Positions 51,409-60,221 of a stretch of 64,000 nt of DNA are shown here, piece by piece (position 1 is the first letter of the stretch; each line of letters starts with the position of its first letter). This DNA comes from an uncultured Gammaproteobacteria bacterium (lineage in GTDB: Bacteria; Pseudomonadota; Gammaproteobacteria; DRLM01), in contig CAMYKQ010000029.1 in the NCBI GenBank assembly GCA_947259075.1, forward strand, positions 1 through 64,000. Direction: 5' to 3'. The translations under genes were made by a program, and so were the position numbers. The notes under the pieces were generated by a model. That model saw only the letters and a list, made by a program, of their open reading frames with translations, searched no databases and was not told the origin of the DNA.

Positions 51409-51760
51409 ATTATTTACCACCTTAATATAGGGCTGCCATGCCGTGAGGGGGTGGGGTCCGCATGGGGGCGCTGGCCCGCTGTCTTGTTTATGTTTTCGGG
51501 TTCTCCGCTTCACTGCGTGAGCCGCGAGTGTGACCGGAGTCACAGCCGGGGTGATACCTGGTCCGCGAAGTAGAAAAATTTTCCCTTGGGGGCCGTCTTG
51601 CGCGGCTCGCTGGCTGTATCAAGTCCGTCGCCGCTTGGCCGATCTACGATCTAGCCCTCGCGTTGTGCGGCGTCCTCATCCGTGGCCGCGATTTATCCGG
51701 GTTTGGAGTGGGAAAAGGCGTGCGCAACCCTTATGATGGGTTCCCGTTGCAGATGCCTGC
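51409..51760. other. Intergenic region upstream of the cNMP/rhodanese gene
   Basis: This region should hold the promoter of the leftward cNMP/rhodanese gene. The possible ORF frames within it have no ribosome binding site and no recognisable protein. It ends at the CTAG border of the inverted-repeat element. I see no other structure I can name. Confidence 0.4.
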
Positions 51761-52031
51761 CTAGGGCCTGTTAACACTCATTACAAAGCAGCGCTGGAGC
51801 CCCAAAACAGGCCAGGCAAGGCGCGAGGAGAGAAGTTTGGTTATTCCAAATGAACGACGAGCAACGCCGCATGGCCTGTTTTGGGGCCCAGCCCGGAGGG
51901 ACGGGGCCATTTTCTCTCGGAACTGTGTTGCATTTCGCTTATGTACGTTAAGTACACTGCGCTCAATGCGCCTTGTTCCAAGAAAAAATGGCCGCCGTCG
52001 CTGCTTTGTAATGAGTGTTAACAGGCCCTAG
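51761..52031. mobile_element. MITE-like element with 33-base perfect inverted repeats and internal palindromes
   Basis: The 33-base ends (51761-51793 and 51999-52031) are perfect inverted repeats beginning CTAGGGCCTGTTAACACTCA. CTAG at both borders could be a four-base target duplication, as in the element at 34519. Two further palindromes lie inside: GCCCCAAAACAGGCCA at 51799-51814 with its complement at 51872-51887, and an imperfect GGCCATTTTCTCT.../...AGAAAAAATGGCC pair nearer the right end. The element has no transposase and would fold into a branched structure. It lies 18 bases before the phosphodiesterase gene at 52050 and could affect its expression. Confidence 0.75.
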
Positions 52032-52049
52032 GTACTTGACTGAAGAACG

Positions 52050-52601
52050 ATGAGCGATTCCGAGACCATTATCCGAGTGGCCCTGCTTTCCGATACCCAC
52101 GGTGAGTTGGACGCGCGCGTGGCCGATGTGGTCGCCGCATGTGATTACGCGGTACACGCGGGCGATGTGGGCTCGGCGGCGGTATTGCGCGCGCTCAAAC
52201 CCCGGCAGCGGCTGGTGATCGCGGTACGGGGCAATAATGACACTCAGGAAACCTGGCCGGCCGCTGATCGCCTGATACTTAAAACCCTGCCCTATGAGGG
52301 CACGCTGGATTTGCCGGGCGGGCATGTGTCGGTGATCCACGGCCATCAGGCGGGCGAACCGGCTGAGCGTCATGCTGTGCTGCGCGAGCGTTTTCCGCAG
52401 GCGCGTTTGGTGGTGTACGGCCACAGTCACCGCCGCGTGATCGATCAAAGCGAGACACCGTGGGTAATCAATCCCGGCGCGGCGGGTAAGGTCCGCACCT
52501 ACGGCGGGCCGTCTGTGGTGATTTTGGAGGCCAGCATTAATGGCTGGCGGGTGGAAGAGCGGCAGTTTGACGCCCCGGGGGCCGCGCCCGCTGATGGTTA
52601 A
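52050..52601 (+). CDS. YfcE/MJ0936-type metallophosphoesterase
   Basis: The 183-residue protein has the calcineurin-like metal motifs: D-x-H in LLSDTHGEL, GD in HAGDVGS, GNND in VRGNNDTQ, H in VIHGHQAG and G-H-S-H in VVYGHSHRRVI. YfcE-type enzymes hydrolyse phosphodiesters in vitro, with unknown natural substrates. The ATG at 52050 has only a weak GAAGA upstream. The gene is preceded by the inverted-repeat element, so its promoter may have been changed. Confidence 0.88.
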   Translation: MSDSETIIRVALLSDTHGELDARVADVVAACDYAVHAGDVGSAAVLRALKPRQRLVIAVRGNNDTQETWPAADRLILKTLPYEGTLDLPGGHVSVIHGHQAGEPAERHAVLRERFPQARLVVYGHSHRRVIDQSETPWVINPGAAGKVRTYGGPSVVILEASINGWRVEERQFDAPGAAPADG

Positions 52602-52614
52602 GGCATGCTGAAAG

Positions 52615-53667
52615 TCACCGCGCCTTTTTCTCTTCCGCGCCGTGCGGCGCGGGCGCGGGGTCTCGGTGGCTGGGTTTCGCCAGCGTCACGCGATTGCGGC
52701 CAGACTGCTTCGCTTGATAGAGCGCCTCGTCGGCTTGTAGAACGATGTCGCGCCAGCCTGCGGCCGCGCTGAACTCCCCTCGCAACTCGCCGACACCGCC
52801 GCTCATGGTGATACAGCGGTGCGGGTTCGCATCGTGGGGGATGTGTAAATCCGCCAGGCCCGCGACCAAGCGTTCAGCCATAATCAACGCGCCCTCGCCG
52901 GGTGTTTCCGGTAACAGCAGCAGCAACTCTTCGCCACCGTAACGGTAGAGACGGTCCGCGCCGCGGATGCGGCTTTGGATGAAGCCGCTGGCTTGGATGA
53001 GGGCCTGGTCACCCGCCAAATGGCCGTAGTGATCGTTATATCTTTTGAAGAAATCGATGTCGAATAAGGCGACTGAATAAGGCCGTTTATAGCGTTGCGC
53101 GGTGGCGTGGGTATGTTCCAGATCCACCTCCATGGCGCGGCGGTTGCCGATGCCGAGCAGACCGTCTTCCAGGGAGAGGGCGCGCAGTTTTTCGTTGGCG
53201 TTTTCCAGCTCTTGGGTGCGCTCATTGACCAGTTTTTCGATTTCTTCGCGCTGTTGTTCGATTAAGATCAAGTGCGCCCGCATCATATCGGACTGGGTGA
53301 TGAGGCCGCATAGCTCGTCGCGGTCATTGACCACGGGCAGGTGGCGGATGCCGCGTGCCCGCGCGATCACCAAGGCCTCGAACAGGCTGGCCGATTCTTT
53401 CACGACGATAGGCGGGGTGGACATGCACTGCCCGGCGCTCATCTCACCGGACGCGTCTTTGCGCGCCAGCACCTCGGAGAGGATGCGCACCATATCCCGT
53501 TCGGTGATGATGCCGACGGGGATGTTGTCGCGGGCCACCACCATGCAGGAGTAGCGTTTATCACGCATGGTGTCGATGACCGCCGTGATCGGGGTCTCCG
53601 GTTCGACGCAAACCACCGCTTTGTTCATCACGGCGGTTATTAGGCTGGGTTCGTTAGAATCGCTCAT
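52615..53667 (-). CDS. CBS-pair diguanylate cyclase
   Basis: The 350-residue protein has two CBS domains (about 10-132; MVVARDNIPVGIITERDMVRI and LPVVNDRDELCGLITQSDMM), which often bind adenine nucleotides. A coiled coil (about 135-165) and a GGDEF domain follow. The active-site loop reads GGEEL (244-248) instead of GGEEF, a mild change, and RGAD at 235-238 is a complete inhibition site. The protein may link energy charge to cyclic-di-GMP synthesis (inference). No membrane segment is visible. Confidence 0.87.
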   Translation of the reverse strand: MSDSNEPSLITAVMNKAVVCVEPETPITAVIDTMRDKRYSCMVVARDNIPVGIITERDMVRILSEVLARKDASGEMSAGQCMSTPPIVVKESASLFEALVIARARGIRHLPVVNDRDELCGLITQSDMMRAHLILIEQQREEIEKLVNERTQELENANEKLRALSLEDGLLGIGNRRAMEVDLEHTHATAQRYKRPYSVALFDIDFFKRYNDHYGHLAGDQALIQASGFIQSRIRGADRLYRYGGEELLLLLPETPGEGALIMAERLVAGLADLHIPHDANPHRCITMSGGVGELRGEFSAAAGWRDIVLQADEALYQAKQSGRNRVTLAKPSHRDPAPAPHGAEEKKAR

Positions 53668-53849
53668 GTTTCAAAGGGTGCGTGTAGTGTTGAGAGATTA
53701 TCGGCACGGATTCGCGAGGATTGAGTCCGCGGCGGTTTTCCCGTCGTGCGTGGAGTTTGCGCTGACCCGGCCGCTAAGCTGAGCAGTCTTTTCTCGTCTG
53801 GCGGTGATTGAATCAGGCGGTGATTTGGCGGCGGTCTTGCGGAGAAACC

Positions 53850-54455
53850 ATGTACACGAATAACAATAAATCCCGTTACGCTATCAGCGCATGGCCGACG
53901 ATCGTTTTGCTCGCTCTCGGCGTCTGCGTGGTGGTTTTTCTGGGTATGTACGACAGTACGCCGCGGCGCATGGTGGCCTATGTCTATCATCCGCAGAGCG
54001 ACGGTTTGTATGCGCTGGTAGAGACGGTGGGCATGGTCGAGCCGGGGCGCTGGTCCTATTTGCTGCCCTATAAATCGCCGCTGTTCGGCGATTTTGAATC
54101 GGTGCGCTATTTAGGCCGTCTCGGCGAACTGACCCCGGGCGCGGGGCGGGTCGAGGTGCCGGTGGCCGCCATCGCCGCCAACCCGCGGCTGTACGACGCC
54201 GGGGTGGTGGATGCGTATGTGATTTCCGACCCTCGCTACCGTGCACGGGCCGACCTCGACCCGCGTGACTTGCTGCCGCGGCAGTGGGCGGCGCTCGCGG
54301 CGCACCTCACGGATGGAGCGCAGCCGCTGCTCGCCGCCGACGTGGCGCTCATGACCCGCCGCGGCGATAAGCTGAGTCAATTCGAAATGCTGCACGGCGT
54401 GTTGTTCGTGCGCGGGCCGGCGGCGCAACAGCTGTGGCGGCTCGGTTACCGTTAG
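53850..54455 (+). CDS. Single-pass membrane protein of unknown function
   Basis: I do not recognise this 201-residue protein. Residues about 14-37 form one membrane helix (WPTIVLLALGVCVVVFLGMY). The following part, probably periplasmic, has no Cys pairs or catalytic motif that I can identify. The ATG at 53850 has GGAG upstream; an earlier in-frame start at 53808 would add 14 residues. The gene is convergent with the spermidine-synthase-like gene, with seven bases between their stops. Confidence 0.7.
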   Translation: MYTNNNKSRYAISAWPTIVLLALGVCVVVFLGMYDSTPRRMVAYVYHPQSDGLYALVETVGMVEPGRWSYLLPYKSPLFGDFESVRYLGRLGELTPGAGRVEVPVAAIAANPRLYDAGVVDAYVISDPRYRARADLDPRDLLPRQWAALAAHLTDGAQPLLAADVALMTRRGDKLSQFEMLHGVLFVRGPAAQQLWRLGYR

Positions 54456-54462
54456 GTTTTAC

Positions 54463-55254
54463 TCAGGCGAACAGCCGTTCCCACCACGTGCCATTGTGTT
54501 GCTGCAGACGTCGGGCGAATTTGCCGAGTTCGAGCCCGCAGCGGGCTTCCAATGTTTTCATCGCGGCGGGCAGGGGTTTGATGCCCAGCTTGGGCAGGGC
54601 GTGACCGGCGCTAAAGGTGATGATATTGGTGGTGCCTTCGGCGGGCAGTTGCAGTGGGCGCGCACCGAAACACGCGTGCAAATTGGAGAGGGTGAGTTTG
54701 AAGCGCGCCCGTTCGCGGCCCCACAGATTGGCGGCCAGTATGCCCTGGGGGCTGAGCGCGGCGCGGCAGGCGTGGAGGAAGTCCCGCTCTTCCATGCCCG
54801 GCGCCATGCCGTGTTCATCATAGGCGTCGAGGAGGATGAGGTCGTAGGGCGGGCGCCTCGTGTCTTGGATGAACTGCCCGGCATCCTGGATATGTACCTG
54901 CAGGCGCGGCGTGTCCGGCAATTGAAAATAGGCAAAGGCCAGCTTGGCGACGGCCGCGCGTCGCTCCACGGCATGCACTTCGCAATCGGGAAAATGATGG
55001 AGCAAAAATTTAGCGAGGGAGCCGCCGCCCAGGCCGATGAGCAGGGCGTGGCGGGGCGCGGGCTGAAACAGCAGGCAGCTCATCATGACGCGGGTGTAGA
55101 CCAGCAGCAGTTGCCCGGGTTGATGCAGAATGGCGGCGCTTTGGCGGGTGCCGTTACCGAAATGCAGGCTGCGGGTGTGGCCGTCGTCGATGATTTCGAT
55201 GGGGCCGTAGCCGTCCCGCGAACGGTGGATCAAATTGCCGTGGTATTTGCGCAT
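54463..55254 (-). CDS. Spermidine synthase-like methyltransferase-fold protein
   Basis: The 263-residue protein has the spermidine/spermine synthase fold: ALLIGLGGGSLAKFLLHHFP as the cofactor loop, VHAVERRAAVAKLA, and YDLILLDAYDE with the catalytic-type Asp. Many gammaproteobacteria carry such SpeE-like proteins that lack a partner SpeD and have unproven substrates. The N-terminal domain is short. The DUF3579 gene lies 30 bases upstream on the same strand, so the two are likely co-transcribed. Confidence 0.8.
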   Translation of the reverse strand: MRKYHGNLIHRSRDGYGPIEIIDDGHTRSLHFGNGTRQSAAILHQPGQLLLVYTRVMMSCLLFQPAPRHALLIGLGGGSLAKFLLHHFPDCEVHAVERRAAVAKLAFAYFQLPDTPRLQVHIQDAGQFIQDTRRPPYDLILLDAYDEHGMAPGMEERDFLHACRAALSPQGILAANLWGRERARFKLTLSNLHACFGARPLQLPAEGTTNIITFSAGHALPKLGIKPLPAAMKTLEARCGLELGKFARRLQQHNGTWWERLFA

Positions 55255-55284
55255 CGCGGGGCGCGGCGGCGTGGCGCGGGACGC

Positions 55285-55581
55285 CTACTCATCGCCCTCG
55301 TCGGAGACGGTGGTCTCGTTCATCCGCAGCTGATTGGCCTTGGCGAAGGCCAGCACATATTCATAGGCGGCGGGGTTTTCCTGGCGCAGCATCGCGTCCA
55401 CCACCAGGCACTTCTGGCCATTGATGACCTTGGGCTGGACGCCGCGGGCATAACGCAAGCGATGGTCGGGGCCGAAGGTGGCCAAGGTGGCGGAGATGCG
55501 CTCGATCCAGTCGCTGGGGCGGAAGCGGCTGCCGTCCTCGCGAACACCTTCGATAATGAGTTTTTGAGTGGGTTGATTCAT
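55285..55581 (-). CDS. DUF3579-like small conserved protein
   Basis: The 98-residue protein reads KLIIEGVREDGSRFRPSDW near its start and then CLVVDAMLRQENPAAYEYVL, which matches my memory of the DUF3579 family found in beta- and gammaproteobacteria. Function is unknown. I chose the ATG at 55581 because the longer frame to 55626 is not supported. No signal peptide or membrane helix is visible. Confidence 0.65.
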   Translation of the reverse strand: MNQPTQKLIIEGVREDGSRFRPSDWIERISATLATFGPDHRLRYARGVQPKVINGQKCLVVDAMLRQENPAAYEYVLAFAKANQLRMNETTVSDEGDE

Positions 55582-55993
55582 GAAGCGGCTACTAATTCCA
55601 GACTTTTTGCTGTTCTGTGGCGGCAACGATTAAGGCACGCGGTCCGCTGCCGGGGCAGTGATATTACTCTAACTGGGTGTCTATTTTTGCACAAAATCAC
55701 CTTCACTTGGACGCACCCGCCGAAAAAGAGTTGCTCGCGGGGGTGCCGAAGCGGGTTTTCTTGTTAACAAAACACGGGTTTGCAGCCTGCTTGATAATTA
55801 AGGTGGACGTTGACCTCACAGGCGCTTAGGAGTATTCCTGTGTGTAAGGCCCGGGATGGGGACGGCTGACGCAGGTGACGGGACGCGGACTTGGCGGCGG
55901 AGGTGGAGGATGCGGCACGGCGGTCTAAAGTTGTCCGCGCTTCGGGCGACAAATAGGACAGGGAATCAATAACCAAGGCGGCTTGGACGAAGC
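55582..55993. other. Divergent promoter region of sucA
   Basis: About 410 bases lie between the DUF3579 gene (leftward) and sucA (rightward). A palindrome TTGTTAACAA occurs near 55761-55770 and an inverted pair CACAGG...CCTGTG near 55816-55842. These may be regulator sites, but I cannot assign a factor. No ORF is credible. Confidence 0.4.
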
Positions 55994-58828
55994 ATGGCTG
56001 AGCAAAAAGAGAGTCCTCTCTACGGCGGCAACGCCCCTTTTCTCGAAGAACTGTACCAGCGTTTTCTGCAACAGCCGGAGTCGGTGAGCGAAGACTGGCG
56101 GCGTTATTTCGCCGAGTGGCAGTCCGGCGCGGGCGAGGCGGATCACGCGGCGATCCGCGCGGCCTTGATCGCCGAGGCCCAGCATCCTCGCGCGCACCAG
56201 GCCGCGGCGTCAGCGCCGGATGCCGACGCCGCGGCCAAGCAAATTGCGGTATTACAGCTCATTAATGCCTATCGCTTCCGCGGGCATCAGCAGGCACGGC
56301 TCGACCCCTTGGGGTTGCAGGAACAGTCGCCCATCGCCGAGCTCGACGCCGCGTTTCACTGCCTCACCGAGGCCGATATGGACACGGTGTTCAGCACCGG
56401 TTCCTTGGCGGGGCCGCCTCAAGCGAGCCTGCGTGACATCATCGCCGCGCTGCGTGAGGCGTATTGCGGGCGGGTGGGCGCGGAGTATATGCACATCACC
56501 GACACAGGACAGAAGCGCTGGATCCAGCGCTATCTCGAAGACGCGCGCACCACGCCGCCGTTTTCCGCGGAGTTCCGCCGCCAGATATTGGAGCGGGTGA
56601 TCGCCGCCGAGGGGCTGGAGCAATACCTGCACACCAAATACGTCGGGCAAAAACGTTTTTCGCTGGAAGGGGGCGAGAGCCTCATTCCGCTGCTGGATGA
56701 ATTGATTCATCGCGCCGGCGGCCGCAAGGTGCAGGAGGTCGTGCTGGGCATGGCCCATCGCGGCCGCCTCAATGTGCTGGTCAATGTGCTGGGCAAGGCG
56801 CCGAAGAATCTGTTCAAGGAATTCGAGGGCAAGGCGGAGTTGAGCGGCGCCGGTGGCGGCGACGTGAAATATCACCAAGGTTTTTCCTCCGATATTCTCA
56901 CGCCGGGCGGGCCGGTGCATCTGGCCCTGGGTTTCAATCCCTCGCATCTGGAAATCATCAATCCGGTGGTGGAAGGCTCGGTGCGCGCGCGCCAAGACCG
57001 CCGCGGTGATGCCGAAGGCAGGCAGGTATTGCCGGTGTTGATCCACGGCGACGCGGCCTTCGCCGGCCAAGGCGTGGTGATGGAGACCTTCAATATGTCC
57101 CAGGCCCGCGGCTTCAAGACCCACGGCACGGTGCACATCGTCATCAATAATCAAATCGGTTTCACCACCAGCAACCCGCTCGACGCGCGCTCGACTTTTT
57201 ATTGCACCGAGGTGGCGCGCATGGTGCAAGCGCCGATTTTTCACGTCAACGGAGACGACCCCGAGGCCGTAGTGTGGGTCACGCAGTTGGCCTTGGATTA
57301 TCGCATGGAGTTCCGCAGCGACGTGGTGATCGATCTGGTGTGTTACCGCCGCCACGGCCATAGCGAGGCGGATGAGCCCGCGGTGACGCAGCCGCAAATG
57401 TATCAAGCCATCCGCAATCATCCGCGTGCCACCCGCATCTACAGCGAGCGTCTGATCGCCGCGGGCGTGATTACGGCGGATGAGGCCGAAGGGATGACCA
57501 AACGCTATCACGCCGCCTTGGACGAAGGCGCGATGGTGGCGCGTAATATCGTCATGGACGGCGACGGCAAATACGCGCGCGGCTGGGCGCCTTACGTCAA
57601 CGGCGTGTGGCAGGAGCGCGTTGACACCGCCGTGCCGCTGGAGTTGTTACGCGAATTCACCGCGGAAATCACTACCGTGCCCGGCGATTTCGAATTGCAT
57701 CCGCAAGTCGTGAAGATTTTCGAGGCGCGCCGCGCCATGGCCGCTGGCGATGCGCCGCTGGATTGGGGCTACGCCGAGACCATGGCCTATGCCAGTCTGC
57801 TGCGCGAAGGTTATCCCGTGCGCCTCTCGGGGCAGGACAGCGGCCGCGGCACCTTCTTTCACCGTCATGCCGTGCTGCACAATCAAAAAGAGGTGGGCAA
57901 CTACATTCCGCTGCAACATCTTTTTGAAGGGCAGCCGCGTTTCAATGTCATCGATTCGCTGCTGTCCGAGGAGGCGGTGCTGGGTTTTGAATACGGTTAC
58001 GCCACCGCCGCGCCCGAAGGTTTGGTGATGTGGGAGGCGCAGTTCGGCGATTTCGCCAACAACGCTCAAGTAGTGATCGATCAGTTCATCAGCTCCGGCG
58101 AGGCCAAATGGAATCGCTTGGCGGGTTTGGTGTGTTTGCTGCCGCACGGTTATGACGGCCAGGGCCCTGAACATTCCTCGGCGCGGCTGGAACGCTATCT
58201 GCAATTATGCGCTGGCGACAATATGCAAGTGTGCGTGCCCACCACGCCCGCGCAAATGTTCCACATGCTGCGCCGCCAGGCCGTGCGCAAATACCGCAAG
58301 CCGCTGATCGTGATGACGCCGAAGAGTTTGTTGCGCCACCGCCTGTCGGTATCGGCGCTGACTGATTTGACCAAGGGTCATTTTCATGCCGTGATCGGCG
58401 AGGTCGATCCGCTGAAAGACGCCGAGGTGCGGCGCATCGTGCTCTGCGCTGGCAAGGTGTATTTCGATTTGCTGGAGCAGCGCCGTGCCGGGCAACGCAA
58501 GGACGTGGCCATCATTCGCGTCGAACAGCTCAACCCCTTCCCGCGCGAAACCCTGCTGCAGGAGTTGTCGCGTTACAAAAAGGCGAAAGAGTTGGTGTGG
58601 TGCCAAGAGGAGCCGGAAAACCAAGGGGCGTGGCGCTTCATTCAAGCTTTGCTGCAAGGCTGTTTAAGCGATGCGCAAAGTCTGAGTTATTCCGGACGGC
58701 CCGCTTACGCGGCGCCCGCCGAGGGTTCTTTAATCAAACATCAAGCCGCGCAGGCGGCCTTGGTGGCGGAGGCCCTGGGGCCGGAAGTTCAGGCGCGTAA
58801 AAGCGGCGTGCGGATCGCCAAAGGATAA
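55994..58828 (+). CDS. sucA: 2-oxoglutarate dehydrogenase E1 component
   Basis: The 944-residue thiamine-diphosphate enzyme decarboxylates 2-oxoglutarate in the citric acid cycle. The N-terminal targeting helix region (NAPFLEELYQRFLQQPESVSEDWRRYF), VVLGMAHRGRLNVLVNVLGK, the cofactor motif beginning GDAAFAGQG, and the C-terminal FPRETLLQELSRYKKAKELVWCQEEPENQGAW are all typical. The length matches the usual 930-950 residues. It is followed by sucB after 27 bases and then lpdA, which gives the full complex. Confidence 0.97.
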   Translation: MAEQKESPLYGGNAPFLEELYQRFLQQPESVSEDWRRYFAEWQSGAGEADHAAIRAALIAEAQHPRAHQAAASAPDADAAAKQIAVLQLINAYRFRGHQQARLDPLGLQEQSPIAELDAAFHCLTEADMDTVFSTGSLAGPPQASLRDIIAALREAYCGRVGAEYMHITDTGQKRWIQRYLEDARTTPPFSAEFRRQILERVIAAEGLEQYLHTKYVGQKRFSLEGGESLIPLLDELIHRAGGRKVQEVVLGMAHRGRLNVLVNVLGKAPKNLFKEFEGKAELSGAGGGDVKYHQGFSSDILTPGGPVHLALGFNPSHLEIINPVVEGSVRARQDRRGDAEGRQVLPVLIHGDAAFAGQGVVMETFNMSQARGFKTHGTVHIVINNQIGFTTSNPLDARSTFYCTEVARMVQAPIFHVNGDDPEAVVWVTQLALDYRMEFRSDVVIDLVCYRRHGHSEADEPAVTQPQMYQAIRNHPRATRIYSERLIAAGVITADEAEGMTKRYHAALDEGAMVARNIVMDGDGKYARGWAPYVNGVWQERVDTAVPLELLREFTAEITTVPGDFELHPQVVKIFEARRAMAAGDAPLDWGYAETMAYASLLREGYPVRLSGQDSGRGTFFHRHAVLHNQKEVGNYIPLQHLFEGQPRFNVIDSLLSEEAVLGFEYGYATAAPEGLVMWEAQFGDFANNAQVVIDQFISSGEAKWNRLAGLVCLLPHGYDGQGPEHSSARLERYLQLCAGDNMQVCVPTTPAQMFHMLRRQAVRKYRKPLIVMTPKSLLRHRLSVSALTDLTKGHFHAVIGEVDPLKDAEVRRIVLCAGKVYFDLLEQRRAGQRKDVAIIRVEQLNPFPRETLLQELSRYKKAKELVWCQEEPENQGAWRFIQALLQGCLSDAQSLSYSGRPAYAAPAEGSLIKHQAAQAALVAEALGPEVQARKSGVRIAKG

Positions 58829-58855
58829 ATCGCCAAAGGATAAAAGGAAGCGTGT

Positions 58856-60058
58856 ATGCGGATTGAAGTGAAAGTGCCGGCCTTGCCCGAATCGGTGGCG
58901 GACGCCACGCTCGCCAAATGGCACAAGCAGGCCGGGCAAACGGTGCGGCGCGATGAAAACTTGGTGGACCTCGAAACCGACAAGGTGATGCTGGAGGTCG
59001 TCGCGCCGCAAGACGGCGTGCTCGCCGAAGTTAAACAAAGCGACGGCGCGGTGGTAAAAAGCGGCGAAGTGATCGCGGTGATCGATACCGAAGCCGTGGC
59101 TGCGGCGGCGCCCGCCGCGGCGAAGGCCGAGACGCCGCCCGCGGCCGCTAAGCAGGCGCCGGAAGAAAAGGCTGGCGCGGCGCCGTTGTCGCCCGCGGTG
59201 CGCAAACTCGTTGTCGAAGAGGCGGTCGATCCCGCAGAGATTTCCGGCAGCGGCAAAGGCGGGCGCATCACCAAGGGTGATGTCATCCGCCATCTTGAGC
59301 ATGCCGCCGCGTCATCGCCCTCACCAGCGGCGGCTGGCGGCGCGGTGCCGCCAGCCGGCCGCAGCGAACAGCGCGTGCCCATGACCCGCTTGCGCGCGCG
59401 CATCGCCGAGCGTTTAGTCGCGGCGCAACATACCGCGGCGATGCTCACGACGTTTAATGAAGTGAATATGCAGCCGGTGATGGAGTTGCGTAAACGCTAT
59501 CAAGACGATTTCCAGAAAAAGCACGGTATCAAGCTGGGTTTCATGTCCTTCTTCATCAAGGCGGCGACCGAAGCGCTCAAGCAATATCCCGCGGTCAATG
59601 CCTCCATCGATGGCGGTGATGTGCTGTACCACAATTATTTCGATGTCGGCGTGGCCGTGAGTACCGAGCGTGGTCTCGTCGTACCCATCGTGCGTGATGC
59701 CGATGCGCTGTCCTTCGCCGCGCTGGAGCAGACCGTGTCCGATTACGGCAAGCGCGGCCGTGAGGGCAAGCTCAGCATGGAAGAACTCACGGGCGGCACC
59801 TTCACTATCACCAATGGCGGCGTGTTCGGTTCACTCCTGTCCACGCCGATTCTCAACCCGCCGCAGAGCGCGATTCTCGGCATGCATAAAATCGCCGAAC
59901 GCGCGATGGTGGAGGACGGCCAGATCGTCGCGCGGCCGATGATGTACCTGGCGCTGTCTTACGACCACCGTTTGGTCGACGGTCACGACGCCGTGCGGTT
60001 TCTGGTGACCATCAAGGATATGCTGGAAGACCCGGCGCGCTTGCTGTTGCAGGTGTGA
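58856..60058 (+). CDS. sucB: Dihydrolipoyllysine succinyltransferase (E2 of 2-oxoglutarate dehydrogenase)
   Basis: The 400-residue core subunit has one lipoyl domain (about 1-75) with the lipoyl-lysine in [13 protein letters not shown]. An Ala/Pro linker, a small E1/E3-binding domain ([32 protein letters not shown]) and the acyltransferase domain ending in the catalytic [12 protein letters not shown] follow. It transfers the succinyl group to CoA. It is co-transcribed with sucA. Confidence 0.97.
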   Translation: MRIEVKVPALPESVADATLAKWHKQAGQTVRRDENLVDLETDKVMLEVVAPQDGVLAEVKQSDGAVVKSGEVIAVIDTEAVAAAAPAAAKAETPPAAAKQAPEEKAGAAPLSPAVRKLVVEEAVDPAEISGSGKGGRITKGDVIRHLEHAAASSPSPAAAGGAVPPAGRSEQRVPMTRLRARIAERLVAAQHTAAMLTTFNEVNMQPVMELRKRYQDDFQKKHGIKLGFMSFFIKAATEALKQYPAVNASIDGGDVLYHNYFDVGVAVSTERGLVVPIVRDADALSFAALEQTVSDYGKRGREGKLSMEELTGGTFTITNGGVFGSLLSTPILNPPQSAILGMHKIAERAMVEDGQIVARPMMYLALSYDHRLVDGHDAVRFLVTIKDMLEDPARLLLQV

Positions 60059-60068
60059 AAGGCATTAA

Positions 60069-60204
60069 TCACGGAGGGCAGGCGGCACACGGAGAAGAGA
60101 TTTTCTGCGAGGCGTGCCAGCCAAGGTGCTTTCCTGATCCATCTGCCTGCAATTAAAATTTTGTGTTAATGGATTATCTCCGTGCGCTCCGCGCCCTCCG
60201 TGGT
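60069..60204. repeat. Interspersed inverted repeat between sucB and lpdA
   Basis: The arm at 60069-60094 (with CACGGAGGGC and CACACGGAG) is complementary in most positions to the arm at 60178-60204 (CTCCGTG and GCCCTCCGTGG), with an AT-rich centre. ACGGAG-type palindromes of this form occur as dispersed repeats in many bacterial genomes. It fills the sucB-lpdA gap and may affect readthrough or mRNA stability in this operon. Confidence 0.6.
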
Positions 60205-60221
60205 TCAAGAGAAGGAAAGAT

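Noticed and set aside
51530-51736. Small plus-strand ORF before the second inverted-repeat element
   Set aside because: It has no ribosome binding site, an Arg/Pro/Trp-rich out-of-frame composition and no recognisable family.
54496-55767. A long open frame (423 codons) on the plus strand
   Set aside because: It lies opposite the spermidine-synthase-like and DUF3579 genes, has low-complexity Gly/Gln/Ala-rich composition and no family match. It is a shadow frame in GC-rich coding DNA.
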